Assembly (NCBI RefSeq): GCF_000767465.1 | Contig: NZ_CP009291.1 | Span: forward strand, 3,638,501-3,702,500 | Direction: 5' to 3' | Origin: Novosphingobium pentaromativorans US6-1 | GTDB taxonomy: Bacteria > Pseudomonadota > Alphaproteobacteria > Sphingomonadales > Sphingomonadaceae | DNA: 64,000 nucleotides | Shown here: positions 36,083 through 44,071 of the stretch, one piece after another | Layout: each line of letters begins with the position of its first letter | How positions within the stretch are numbered: position 1 is the stretch's first letter | The notes under the pieces: model-generated | Databases searched by the model: none | What the model was told of the DNA's origin: nothing | The model's input: only the letters and a program-made list of their open reading frames with translations | Position numbers and translations under genes: made by a program

Positions 36083-37000
36083 GTGACAGCAGGTAGTCTG
36101 GCAGGAAAGACGCTATTCATCACAGGTGCGAGCCGCGGTATCGGGCTGGCTATCGCGATGCGTGCCGCTCGAGACGGCGCGAACATAGCTGTCGCGGCCA
36201 AGACCGCGGCCCCCCATCCCAGGCTTCCCGGAACCATCCATACAGCCGCTGAGGCGATCGAGAAGGCAGGGGGGCATGCGCTGCCGCTTGTCGTCGACGT
36301 GCGCGACGAGGCTGCCGTGCAGCGGGCTGTGGAACAGACAGCGGATCACTTCGGCGGGATCGACATCTGCGTGAACAATGCCTCCGCGCTTAATGTGGAG
36401 GGAACGCTCGACATATCGATGAAGGCGTTCGACCTCATGCATCAGGTCAATGTGCGAGCGACCTTCATGACATCCAAGTTCTGCCTGCCTTATCTGCTCA
36501 AGAGCAGCAATCCTCACATATTGGCCATCGCGCCCAAGCCTGAGATGAATCCCGCGTGGTACAGCGAACATCTTGGTTACTCGCTCGCCAAGCTGGGCAT
36601 GGGCCTTGCGATCATGGGCCTCGCCGGGGAATTTCGCGAACAGGGCGTCGCTGCGAATGCCCTTTGGCCACGCACGATCATCGGAACAGCAGCAGTCGAG
36701 TTCGGAAGCGGCCTTAAGGGCGCGGACGAAGGCGAAAAGCGCCTGCGCCACGCCCGCAGGCCCGAGATCATGGCGGACGCTGCCCATGTGGTGCTGACTG
36801 CTCCGTCGCGTGAGCTTACGGGGCAGTTTCTGCTCGACGACGATGTACTTGCGCGCAGCGGCGTCTCCGATTTCTCGCCTTACCAGATCGATCCTTCGGT
36901 ACCCTCGCAGATTGACGCCTTCATATGGGACGACGCACCGCCGGTTCCCAAGGGAGTTTCCTTGATCGGCCGCGAGCCCGGTGCGCTGGACGCCTATTGA
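36083..37000 (+). CDS. SDR family oxidoreductase, HSDL2-like
   Basis: A 305-residue SDR of the hydroxysteroid-dehydrogenase-like 2 group: FITGASRGIGLAIA, NNASALNVEGTLD, ACPYLLKSS-type segment with NPHILAIAPKPEMNP in place of the ordinary serine strand, YSLAKLGMGLAIMG, and NALWPRTIIGTAAVE. HSDL2 proteins are linked to fatty-acid or sterol metabolism; their exact reaction is poorly known. GTG 36083 with upstream AGAGG/GAAGG is preferred over the in-frame TTG at 36050. It lies 39 bases after the CoA-transferase in the same operon. Confidence 0.87.
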   Translation: MTAGSLAGKTLFITGASRGIGLAIAMRAARDGANIAVAAKTAAPHPRLPGTIHTAAEAIEKAGGHALPLVVDVRDEAAVQRAVEQTADHFGGIDICVNNASALNVEGTLDISMKAFDLMHQVNVRATFMTSKFCLPYLLKSSNPHILAIAPKPEMNPAWYSEHLGYSLAKLGMGLAIMGLAGEFREQGVAANALWPRTIIGTAAVEFGSGLKGADEGEKRLRHARRPEIMADAAHVVLTAPSRELTGQFLLDDDVLARSGVSDFSPYQIDPSVPSQIDAFIWDDAPPVPKGVSLIGREPGALDAY

Positions 37001-37126
37001 GGTTTGTTCCGGGCTGAATTGATGGATCCGGCGCTTCCCTCATTCCTGACAGGCGCCAGCATAATCGAGCCCAATGAGAAGGCTGATAAAAAGTACGATA
37101 AAACAGGATTATAAGAGAGGATCTTC

Positions 37127-38509
37127 ATGGAAGTCGCGGAAAAAGACACTGATGCCGGTGGTCTCAAGTCCACGCCAGTCAACCTTCGCGTTGGCTGGAT
37201 GACGGTCGGGATCCTCTCGCTCCTGACAGTCCTTTCGGTTCTCGATCGCAGTCTTCTGACCTTGATGGTGGATCCGGTCATGGCCGACCTCGACCTGACC
37301 GAAACCCAAATGGGTGCCTTGCTGGGCTTCGCCTTCGGACTGTTCTTCTTTCTGGGAGCACTGCCGATCGGCTGGGCGCTCGACCGGTTCAGTCGTCCAC
37401 TGGTTATCTGGATCGGCGTGACGGTGTGGAGTATCGGAACCATCGGATGCGGCGTGGCGCAGAGTTTCTCCACCTTCTTCGCATCGCGCGCGATGGTTGG
37501 AAGCGGCGAGGCGGTGATGGGACCGGGCGCGCAGTCGCTGCTACCGGAGTTCTTCCCGCCGGAAAAACTGGGTTTCGCATTTTCGGTGTTCTCGCTGAGC
37601 AGTTCGATCGGTGCGGGGGCCGCATTCGCCATAGGCGGACTCGCTGGCACACTGATCGATCCGAGAGGCATTCACGAGGTGTTCGGTCTTTTGGACCTGC
37701 GCGGCTGGCAGCTCATTTTCCTGATGGTCGGCGTGCCGGGCCTCCTGATGGCGTTCCTGATCTTCCTGGTGCCCGATCCGCGCAGGACGAAGACGACCAG
37801 GACCGAATCCACCAATTATTTCGACTATTTCCGCTTGGCGAAAAGGTACTGGCGGTTCCTTCTCCCGCATCATCTGGGTCTGCTTTTTACAGCCGGCATT
37901 GCCGTTGCGATGGTGACATGGAGTCCGGCGTTCTATCAACGCGTCCATGGCCTGTCGGTTGGTGAGGTCGGTGCCGCGATGGGTGTGGCCCTGACTCTGG
38001 GAACGGTCGTCGCATTGCCGATTCACGCGCGGATCGTCGATCGCCTTTACGCCAAGGGCAAGCTCGATATCCATTTGCGCTACATGGCGCTCAGCGTACT
38101 TGTCGCCGCACCGCTGGCCATTGCCACCTATGCGGTTTCCTCGGTTACCCTGTCGCTGATTCTGTTCTGTCTGAGCAAGGCTTTCATGTGTGTCTATCTC
38201 AGCCTGCCTTTTGTCATCCTGCAGATCGTCATGCCTTAAAATCTCAGGGCGAAGGCTGCATCGATTGTGCTCGTGCTCAATGGTATCCTTACGCTCGGCC
38301 TTGCTCCCGTTCTCGTCGCGGTCGTGACCGAGGCAATGGGCGGGCCTCAGATGGTCGGCTATTCTCTCATGATCTGCGCGGCAGTCTTGCTGCCACTGAG
38401 CGCCTTCACCTTGTGGTTCGCGCTCAAGCCCGTGCGCGCGATCCTGACCGGCAAGATGGAGGAGGGTGAGCTTCCCGATGCAAGTGCCTTGGCACTTGCC
38501 GCGCATTGA
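37127..38509 (+). pseudogene. MFS transporter interrupted by an in-frame TAA
   Basis: The gene begins with ATG 37127 behind GAGAGGA and reads as a spinster-like major facilitator for 370 codons, very similar to the intact transporter at 18377. A TAA at 38237-38239 stops it right after ILQIVMP. The same frame then continues without shift for 90 more codons (NLRAKAASIVLV, then NGILTLGLAPVLVAVVTEAMGGPQMVG) to a natural stop at 38509, matching the last two helices of the paralogue. A single C-to-T change in CAA would produce the stop. Either the last two transmembrane helices are lost, or it is a sequencing error or a read-through site. Confidence 0.88.
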
Positions 38510-38921
38510 GGCGGAGCGGTGTTACCGGTCCACTTCGCGCGTTTTACACGCAGCCGTGAGTTTCCGCACCCTTACGACGGCCGGACGCTATGGCGATGCC
38601 AATTGACGAGGCCGACGTGAGGCGGTGGCAACGCTTCGAAGTGCTTACCGGGCGTTGCCGGGGGCGTGACTGTGGGAGGCCTCGATTGTCGCCCCGGGCG
38701 ATAGCGGAGAAGATACGCCCGGTGCAGCAGCGAGCCGGCATGGGATGAGGCAGTCGCCGTCATCCACGTACCGGCGCACGTTTAGCAATGGGCACGATGA
38801 ATGGGGGCTGGGGCTCTCCATTGCCCCGTCCCAGCTCGCCTCTCAAACGCTTTTCTGACGCCAAGCATGAACCCGCGCGCACCATATTCGGTGCCCGCGG
38901 GAAGATGGCTCTGTGTTCTCG
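38510..38921. other. Gene-free 412-base region between convergent units
   Basis: No coding frame here has a ribosome site or recognisable protein. It separates the interrupted MFS gene from the leftward alcohol dehydrogenase. Its only clear structure is the hairpin at 38872-38901. Confidence 0.5.
38872..38901 (-). terminator. Hairpin downstream of the alcohol dehydrogenase gene
   Basis: Bases 38872-38883 (cccgcgcgcacc) pair with 38890-38901 (ggtgcccgcggg) around a 6-base loop with one mismatch, 20 bases past the alcohol-dehydrogenase stop. No immediate T-tract follows on the minus strand, so it is terminator-like only. Confidence 0.4.
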
Positions 38922-39992
38922 TTAGTTCAACGTGGGGTTCACCACGATCTTGCAATGCATTTCTGGATTCGAGAGGTCGTCGAACGCCTTGGCGACGCCG
39001 TCCAGGCCGACTTCGCCGGTGATGACGGGCAAGACGTCGATGTGGCCCTCGGCGATGTTGTGCAGCGTATTGGCGAACTCGGTCTCGTCGTAGGCGAAAA
39101 CGAACTTGAGTTCGATTTCCTTGCCGATGCAGTTCAATGGTTCGAACGTGTCGGTCTGCGCGCAGACGCCCGCGACGACGATCTGGGTGCCCAGCGGTAC
39201 CGATGCGATCATGCTCTGGATCACGCCGGGCACGCCTACGCACTCGAAGGCGATGGCGCGCTTGCCGGGACTGCTGAACAGAGTGTCGATGGTTCTAGGC
39301 GTAAGGCCTGAGGCACCGAGCGGCCCCCAGTGGCTGTGAGGCGATTCCTCGGCCGGGTTTACCACGATGTCCGCACCCATCTTTTCAGCGATTGCGCGGC
39401 GGGCAGGGGAATAGTCAGATGCGATGATCGGCCCCCAACCGCGCGCCTTGAGCGCGGCAATGACCGCCAGCCCGACCGGTCCGCACCCAACCACGAGATT
39501 GATCGTGTCCGGTCCGGCAGCCGAACGGGCAACGGCATGTTCACCCACGGCGAACGGTTCGGTCATCGCGGCCTGTGCATCCGAGAGCCCGTTGGTCACC
39601 GGCAGCAGGAGCCTTTCGGTCAAAATCATCTGTTCGGCAAAGCCGCCCGGCACGATGGGTGAGAAGCCAGCGGATTGAAGGCCCATCGGCGTGTTGACGA
39701 AGCCGATTGCGACGACCTTCGTTCCGGCCTTGAGGCGCTTCTCAGTGTTTGGCCCGTGATCGAGAATTTCTCCGCAGAATTCGTGCCCGAAGATGATGTT
39801 CGGGATTTCCGGGGGAACCTGCGCACCGGGCTTTCCTGCGACTGTCATTTCTTCGAGTGAATGAAGTGCGTGCAGGTCTGATCCGCATATGCCGCAACTC
39901 AAGGTCCGCGTGATGACCTGCCCCTCTCCGGGAACGGGATCGGGCCGTTCGCGCAGATGGAGTTGATGGTTCTCTCGAACGACTGCTTTCAC
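38922..39992 (-). CDS. Zinc-binding alcohol dehydrogenase (MDR)
   Basis: A 356-residue zinc-type medium-chain dehydrogenase. Catalytic zinc ligands appear in CGICGSD (Cys near 36) and GHEFCGE (near 69); the four-cysteine structural-zinc loop found in many relatives is missing. The Rossmann motif is VVGCGPVGLAVIAALK. It should oxidise a primary or secondary alcohol with NAD+. It is followed upstream, on the same strand, by an alpha/beta hydrolase and a BVMO, so alcohol products released by ester hydrolysis are plausible substrates (inference). Confidence 0.9.
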   Translation of the reverse strand: MKAVVRENHQLHLRERPDPVPGEGQVITRTLSCGICGSDLHALHSLEEMTVAGKPGAQVPPEIPNIIFGHEFCGEILDHGPNTEKRLKAGTKVVAIGFVNTPMGLQSAGFSPIVPGGFAEQMILTERLLLPVTNGLSDAQAAMTEPFAVGEHAVARSAAGPDTINLVVGCGPVGLAVIAALKARGWGPIIASDYSPARRAIAEKMGADIVVNPAEESPHSHWGPLGASGLTPRTIDTLFSSPGKRAIAFECVGVPGVIQSMIASVPLGTQIVVAGVCAQTDTFEPLNCIGKEIELKFVFAYDETEFANTLHNIAEGHIDVLPVITGEVGLDGVAKAFDDLSNPEMHCKIVVNPTLN

Positions 39993-40051
39993 GGGTAAAT
40001 TCCTTCCTGAACTGGGAGCGTGAACGGCTTGCGTATGCTGATTGGCTGCAG

Positions 40052-40948
40052 CTAGCCTTTGGCTCGCTCGGTCACGGATACAATCGCATCGATGATGGGC
40101 TCGATTGAAACGTCGGGAAAGTCGTGCCCTACGCCATCGAGAATGACCAACTCGGCGCCTGGAATGTTCTCAGCCGTGTCATGTGCAGCAATCACCGGGA
40201 TCAGTGGGTCGTCGCCGCCGTGAATGACCAGCGCCGGTACATCGAGCTTTCGCAACTGTTCGCGCTTGTCGGTGGTGCCCACGGTGGCTGCTGCCATGTG
40301 CCGCATCACCCCATTGGGATTGTAGCCCCGTTCGGCTGCCCGGCGCATCCGTTCGCGAACTTTTTCCTCGTCCATCTGGTGACGACCGCCGATGGCCTTG
40401 TGATTGTTCACATAGTGCTGGAGATAGGCTTCCATGTCGACCGCGGGATCGGGCGCTACCGAGGCAAGAGCGGCCCCGGCTTCTGGCTTTGAGCGCGGAA
40501 GTTCCGGATTGCCGGATGTCGACATCATCGAGGTGAGCGACAAGGTCCGCTCGGGATAGTTGATGGCGATGAGTTGAGCGATAATGCCCCCCATCGAATC
40601 GCCTACGATATGGGCGCGATCGATATTGAGCGCATCCAGCAGGCCGATGGCATCGGCGGCCATGTCTTCTAGGGTGTAGAACGCCTTCGGTTTCTTGCCC
40701 TGCATCACCGCCTGGCCGATTTCGGCAAACGTCACGGTTCCCGCGTCGTCGAAACTGGTCGATTGGCCAACGTCGCGATTGTCGTAGCGGATGGCCCGAA
40801 GGCCCCGTTGGGCAAGGCCTTCGCACAACTCGTCAGGCCAGTAGAGCATTTGCACGCCCATGCCCATGATCAGGAGGACGACGGGCGCGCCTTCGTCGCC
40901 AAAGCTTTCGTAAGCAATTTCAATGCCGTTCGCGGCTACCTTGGGCAT
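40052..40948 (-). CDS. Alpha/beta hydrolase
   Basis: A 298-residue alpha/beta hydrolase with nucleophile Ser118 in GDSMGG, an acid probably in HGGDDPLIP and histidine in DGVGHDFPD. ATG 40948 with GGGAG upstream gives the normal N-terminus MPKVAANGIEIAYESFG; the frame extends further but into the BVMO gene. It lies 47 bases after the BVMO and 59 before the alcohol dehydrogenase on one strand. The order BVMO, hydrolase, alcohol dehydrogenase suggests ketone to ester, ester cleavage, then alcohol oxidation. Confidence 0.9.
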   Translation of the reverse strand: MPKVAANGIEIAYESFGDEGAPVVLLIMGMGVQMLYWPDELCEGLAQRGLRAIRYDNRDVGQSTSFDDAGTVTFAEIGQAVMQGKKPKAFYTLEDMAADAIGLLDALNIDRAHIVGDSMGGIIAQLIAINYPERTLSLTSMMSTSGNPELPRSKPEAGAALASVAPDPAVDMEAYLQHYVNNHKAIGGRHQMDEEKVRERMRRAAERGYNPNGVMRHMAAATVGTTDKREQLRKLDVPALVIHGGDDPLIPVIAAHDTAENIPGAELVILDGVGHDFPDVSIEPIIDAIVSVTERAKG

Positions 40949-40995
40949 TCTCTGACTCCCATGAATTCTTGTCGTTCGGCGCGGGAAAGCAGCGA

Positions 40996-42795
40996 TCAGG
41001 AGACCGCCAGGCCTTTCATGTCCCCGTCCTCGCGCCATGCTTCGATGATCTTGATGAACGGCACAGGGCCAGCGCCGTACGTGCTGTTCTGATGCGCAAG
41101 CGGGTTGGCCTTGCCTTCGTTGTTGTAATAGCCCGGAGTGCATTCGGCGAGGAACTTGTCGCGCATGCCGGCCTTCGACTTGATCTCGTCGACCCAGGCT
41201 TCCTCAGCTTCCTTTGTTACCTCCACGCGCGTCTTCTGGCGCTCCATGACTTGCGAGGCGATGTAGGCGATATGCTTGGCCTGCTCGTTCAGCATGTGCG
41301 GATAGTTGTTCGAGAAAGCTGACTGCAGCAGCCCCATGTTGAACATGTTGGGGAAGTTGTGAACGAGCATGCCATGAAGAGAGCGCATGCCGTTCACGAA
41401 ATACTCGCTCAACTTCACGCCGCCGCGACCGGTGATGTCATAGCCATTGCGATCGGTCAGCTTGGCCAGAACCTCGAACCCTGTGGCGAATATCAGGCAA
41501 TCGATCCGATAGGACTTGTCGCCCACCACGACCGAATCCTCGGTGAGTGCATCGACGCCCATGCCGTTCGTATCCACCAACGTGACGTTGGACCGGTTGA
41601 AGGTCGGCAGATATTCGTCATGGATGCAGGGCCGCTTGCAGAAGAAGTCGTAGTAGGGTTTCAGAGCTTCCGCCGTCGCGGGGTCCTTGACGATATCGGA
41701 TACCCGCTGCCGGATCTCCTCCATCTTCTTCATGTCCTGCAATTCGACGATGCGCGCCATTTCCTCCGGCGAGCGAGGATTGCCGTTCTCGTCAACGGCA
41801 GCGCCGAAAACCGCGCGGAAAATGTCGGTCCAGTTGTCGTTGACCAGGTCTTCCTTGACCGGAACGCCGGTCGTCAACGCGTTGAAATTGTCCATGCGGC
41901 GCTGGTGCCAGCCCGGCTCGAGCGACTTGACCCATTCGGGATCGGTGTGCCGTTCATTGCGCGGGCCGACCGAGGAGGGCGTGCGCTGGAAGACGTAGAG
42001 ATGTTCGGCGGCGGCGCCGACATGGGGCACGACCTGAACCGCCGTGGCGCCGGTTCCGATAATGCCCACGCGCTTGTCGCCCAGCTTGGTCAGGCCGCCG
42101 GTCGAGTCGCCGCCGGTATAGTCATAGTCCCAGCGGGCGGTGTGGAACATCTTGCCCTTGAATTTATCGATGCCGGGAATGCCCGGCAACTTGAGCATGC
42201 TCATCGGGCCGCTGCCCAGCACCAGGAACCGCGCGCGGATCGCGTCGTCCCGGTCGGTGCGGATGATCCAGCGGTTCGAGGCTTCGTCCCATTCCATCGA
42301 TTTCACGACAGTCTGGAAAAGCGCGCCGTCATAAAGATCGAACTGGCGCGCGATGCGGCGGTGATGCTCCAGGATCTCGGGGCCGGTCGCGTAATTGCCT
42401 TCGGGAATGTAGCCGGTTTCTTCCAGCAGCGGCAAATAAGTGTAGCTCTCGATGTCGCAGGCGATGCCCGGATAGCGGTTCCAGTACCATGTCCCCCCGA
42501 CGTCGCCCGCTTTTTCGATAATGCGGATGTCCTTCACGCCGGCCTGACGCAGCCGCGCACCGGCCAGCATGCCTCCGAAGCCGCCGCCGATGATGACGAC
42601 GTCTGTTTCGTCGGTCACCGGTTCGCGTGTGAAGCCCGGATCGACATAGGGATCGTCCGCGAAGGACGCGTATTCCCCCTTGATGGGGACGTACTGCGCG
42701 TTGCCTTCTTCCCGCAAGCGCTTGTCCCGTTCGGCACGATATTTCGCGCGGAGTTCTTCCGGGTCGAAGCCCAGAGTGCTTGTGTCGGTCGCCAT
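40996..42795 (-). CDS. Flavin Baeyer-Villiger monooxygenase (CPDMO-like group)
   Basis: A 599-residue BVMO with FAD motif GGGFGG (70-75), GGTWYWNRYPG (100-110), fingerprint FKGKMFHTARWD (212-223) and NADPH Rossmann GTGATA (247-252). The roughly 60-residue N-terminal arm with EELRAKYRAERDKR and the overall length match the cyclopentadecanone-monooxygenase group, which accepts large rings and steroids. It is the first of three paralogues in the window. It is transcribed left, divergently from the SDR at 43086 across about 290 bases. Confidence 0.93.
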   Translation of the reverse strand: MATDTSTLGFDPEELRAKYRAERDKRLREEGNAQYVPIKGEYASFADDPYVDPGFTREPVTDETDVVIIGGGFGGMLAGARLRQAGVKDIRIIEKAGDVGGTWYWNRYPGIACDIESYTYLPLLEETGYIPEGNYATGPEILEHHRRIARQFDLYDGALFQTVVKSMEWDEASNRWIIRTDRDDAIRARFLVLGSGPMSMLKLPGIPGIDKFKGKMFHTARWDYDYTGGDSTGGLTKLGDKRVGIIGTGATAVQVVPHVGAAAEHLYVFQRTPSSVGPRNERHTDPEWVKSLEPGWHQRRMDNFNALTTGVPVKEDLVNDNWTDIFRAVFGAAVDENGNPRSPEEMARIVELQDMKKMEEIRQRVSDIVKDPATAEALKPYYDFFCKRPCIHDEYLPTFNRSNVTLVDTNGMGVDALTEDSVVVGDKSYRIDCLIFATGFEVLAKLTDRNGYDITGRGGVKLSEYFVNGMRSLHGMLVHNFPNMFNMGLLQSAFSNNYPHMLNEQAKHIAYIASQVMERQKTRVEVTKEAEEAWVDEIKSKAGMRDKFLAECTPGYYNNEGKANPLAHQNSTYGAGPVPFIKIIEAWREDGDMKGLAVS

Positions 42796-43085
42796 GACGT
42801 TCTTATCCGCTCCAGATTTGAATTTCTGTTCTGTCCCGTCCGCGCCATATCATGGCGCGGGGCTCGAACCTTTAGAGCTAATTTAATAGCTTTGACGCCT
42901 TGGCGGTCAAGGCAAAACGAGCTCTCTGAGATGCAGCAAGCTTTTTTTGGCTAAAAGAGATATCGCTTTTCTACCTCAAGCGTGCTGAATATAACCCTTG
43001 GCCAATGAGGGAGGGCAGCGACGGAGCGAGTTCTGCCCCTTGCTCACATATCGTGCACCAAGCACTGAATGACAGGAGATGGATG

Positions 43086-43868
43086 ATGGGAAGGCTTGAC
43101 GGCAAAGTTGCGATCGTAACCGGCGGAGCGTCCGGCATTGGCGAGGGCGCGGCGATCCGGCTGGCAGAGGACGGGGCTCAGGTGGTCGTCGCCGACCGGA
43201 ATCTGGAAGGTGCGGAGGCGGTCGCCCGGCGGATCGGGGGAAAGGCGTTCGCTCTCGGCTTTGACGCCGAAGATATCGAATCTACGCAGGCACTGGTCGA
43301 GCAGGTCGTCGAAGAATGCGGGCGGATCGATGTCCTGAACAACAATGCAGCATGGACATCGGATAACATTGGCGGCCTAGATCGCGATCTCCTGAACACG
43401 ACACCTGAAACTTTCGACAAGGCCTGGCACATCAACGTGCGCAGCATCTTCGTCGCCTGCAAGGCAGCGGTGCCCCATATGATCGCGCAGGGTGGGGGAT
43501 CGATTGTCAACATGGCATCCGTCGCAGGCGTTCGCGGCGGTTCGGGCGCAATGTGCTATGGCGTCACGAAAGCGGCGGTGCTGCGCCTGACGACTGCAGT
43601 GGCAACGCAATACGGTCGCAAGAACGTGCGCAGCAATGCCATCCTGCCAGGGTTTATCGGCACGCCGGCAACGCTCGTGCATGTGCCGGACAGCAAGGCC
43701 CTGATGCCGTTTCTGCCATTCCATCGCGACGGCAAGCCCGCCGACACGGCGGCGCTCATCGCCTTTCTGGCATCGGATGAAGCCGAATATATCAATGGGC
43801 AGTGCATTGCCGTCGATGGCGGATACCTTGCGGGAGACGCGCGCCCGTCGCGTCTTGAAATGGACTAA
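43086..43868 (+). CDS. SDR family oxidoreductase
   Basis: A 260-residue SDR with VTGGASGIGEGAA, NNNAAW in place of NNAG, an NMASVAG serine strand, CYGVTKAAV and C-terminal IAVDGGYLAG. ATG 43086 lies 7 bases after AGGAG; the ATG just before it is too close to the site. It stands alone between a divergent BVMO and a convergent TonB receptor, so it may supply the ketone substrate of that BVMO by oxidising a ring alcohol; this is inference. Confidence 0.87.
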   Translation: MGRLDGKVAIVTGGASGIGEGAAIRLAEDGAQVVVADRNLEGAEAVARRIGGKAFALGFDAEDIESTQALVEQVVEECGRIDVLNNNAAWTSDNIGGLDRDLLNTTPETFDKAWHINVRSIFVACKAAVPHMIAQGGGSIVNMASVAGVRGGSGAMCYGVTKAAVLRLTTAVATQYGRKNVRSNAILPGFIGTPATLVHVPDSKALMPFLPFHRDGKPADTAALIAFLASDEAEYINGQCIAVDGGYLAGDARPSRLEMD

Positions 43869-43922
43869 CGGTGCGCCGGGATCCGCAAGTACGCCAGGAG
43901 TACGGAATGTAGATGGCCGGAT

Positions 43923-43952
43923 GATCGGGCGGTGCCTTGAGCCCGCCCGATC
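43923..43952. terminator. Hairpin after the SDR gene
   Basis: A perfect 10-bp inverted repeat (43923-43932 gatcgggcgg with 43943-43952) encloses a 10-base loop, 55 bases after the SDR stop. There is no T-tract, so it may be rho-assisted or an RNA-stability element. Confidence 0.4.
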
Positions 43953-44025
43953 TGTGCGTCGTACGGCAATGTGCAATGTTTGGCTGTCGAGCAGTCTTGT
44001 CGTTGCTTTGGTTACTGAAGCAAGC

Positions 44026-44055
44026 AAAGGCGGCTGGGTCGACCATGCCGCCTTT
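44026..44055. terminator. Bidirectional terminator-like hairpin before the TonB receptor end
   Basis: AAAGGCGGC at 44026-44034 pairs perfectly with GCCGCCTTT at 44047-44055. The A-rich and T-rich ends on either side let it act on both strands, for the leftward TonB receptor (stop at 44072) and the rightward SDR. Confidence 0.55.
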
Positions 44056-44071
44056 ACTGCATTTGATCGGC

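Noticed and set aside
41359..42954. 531-residue plus-strand frame opposite the BVMO at 40996
   Set aside because: Antisense of a BVMO whose fingerprint and Rossmann motifs are intact.
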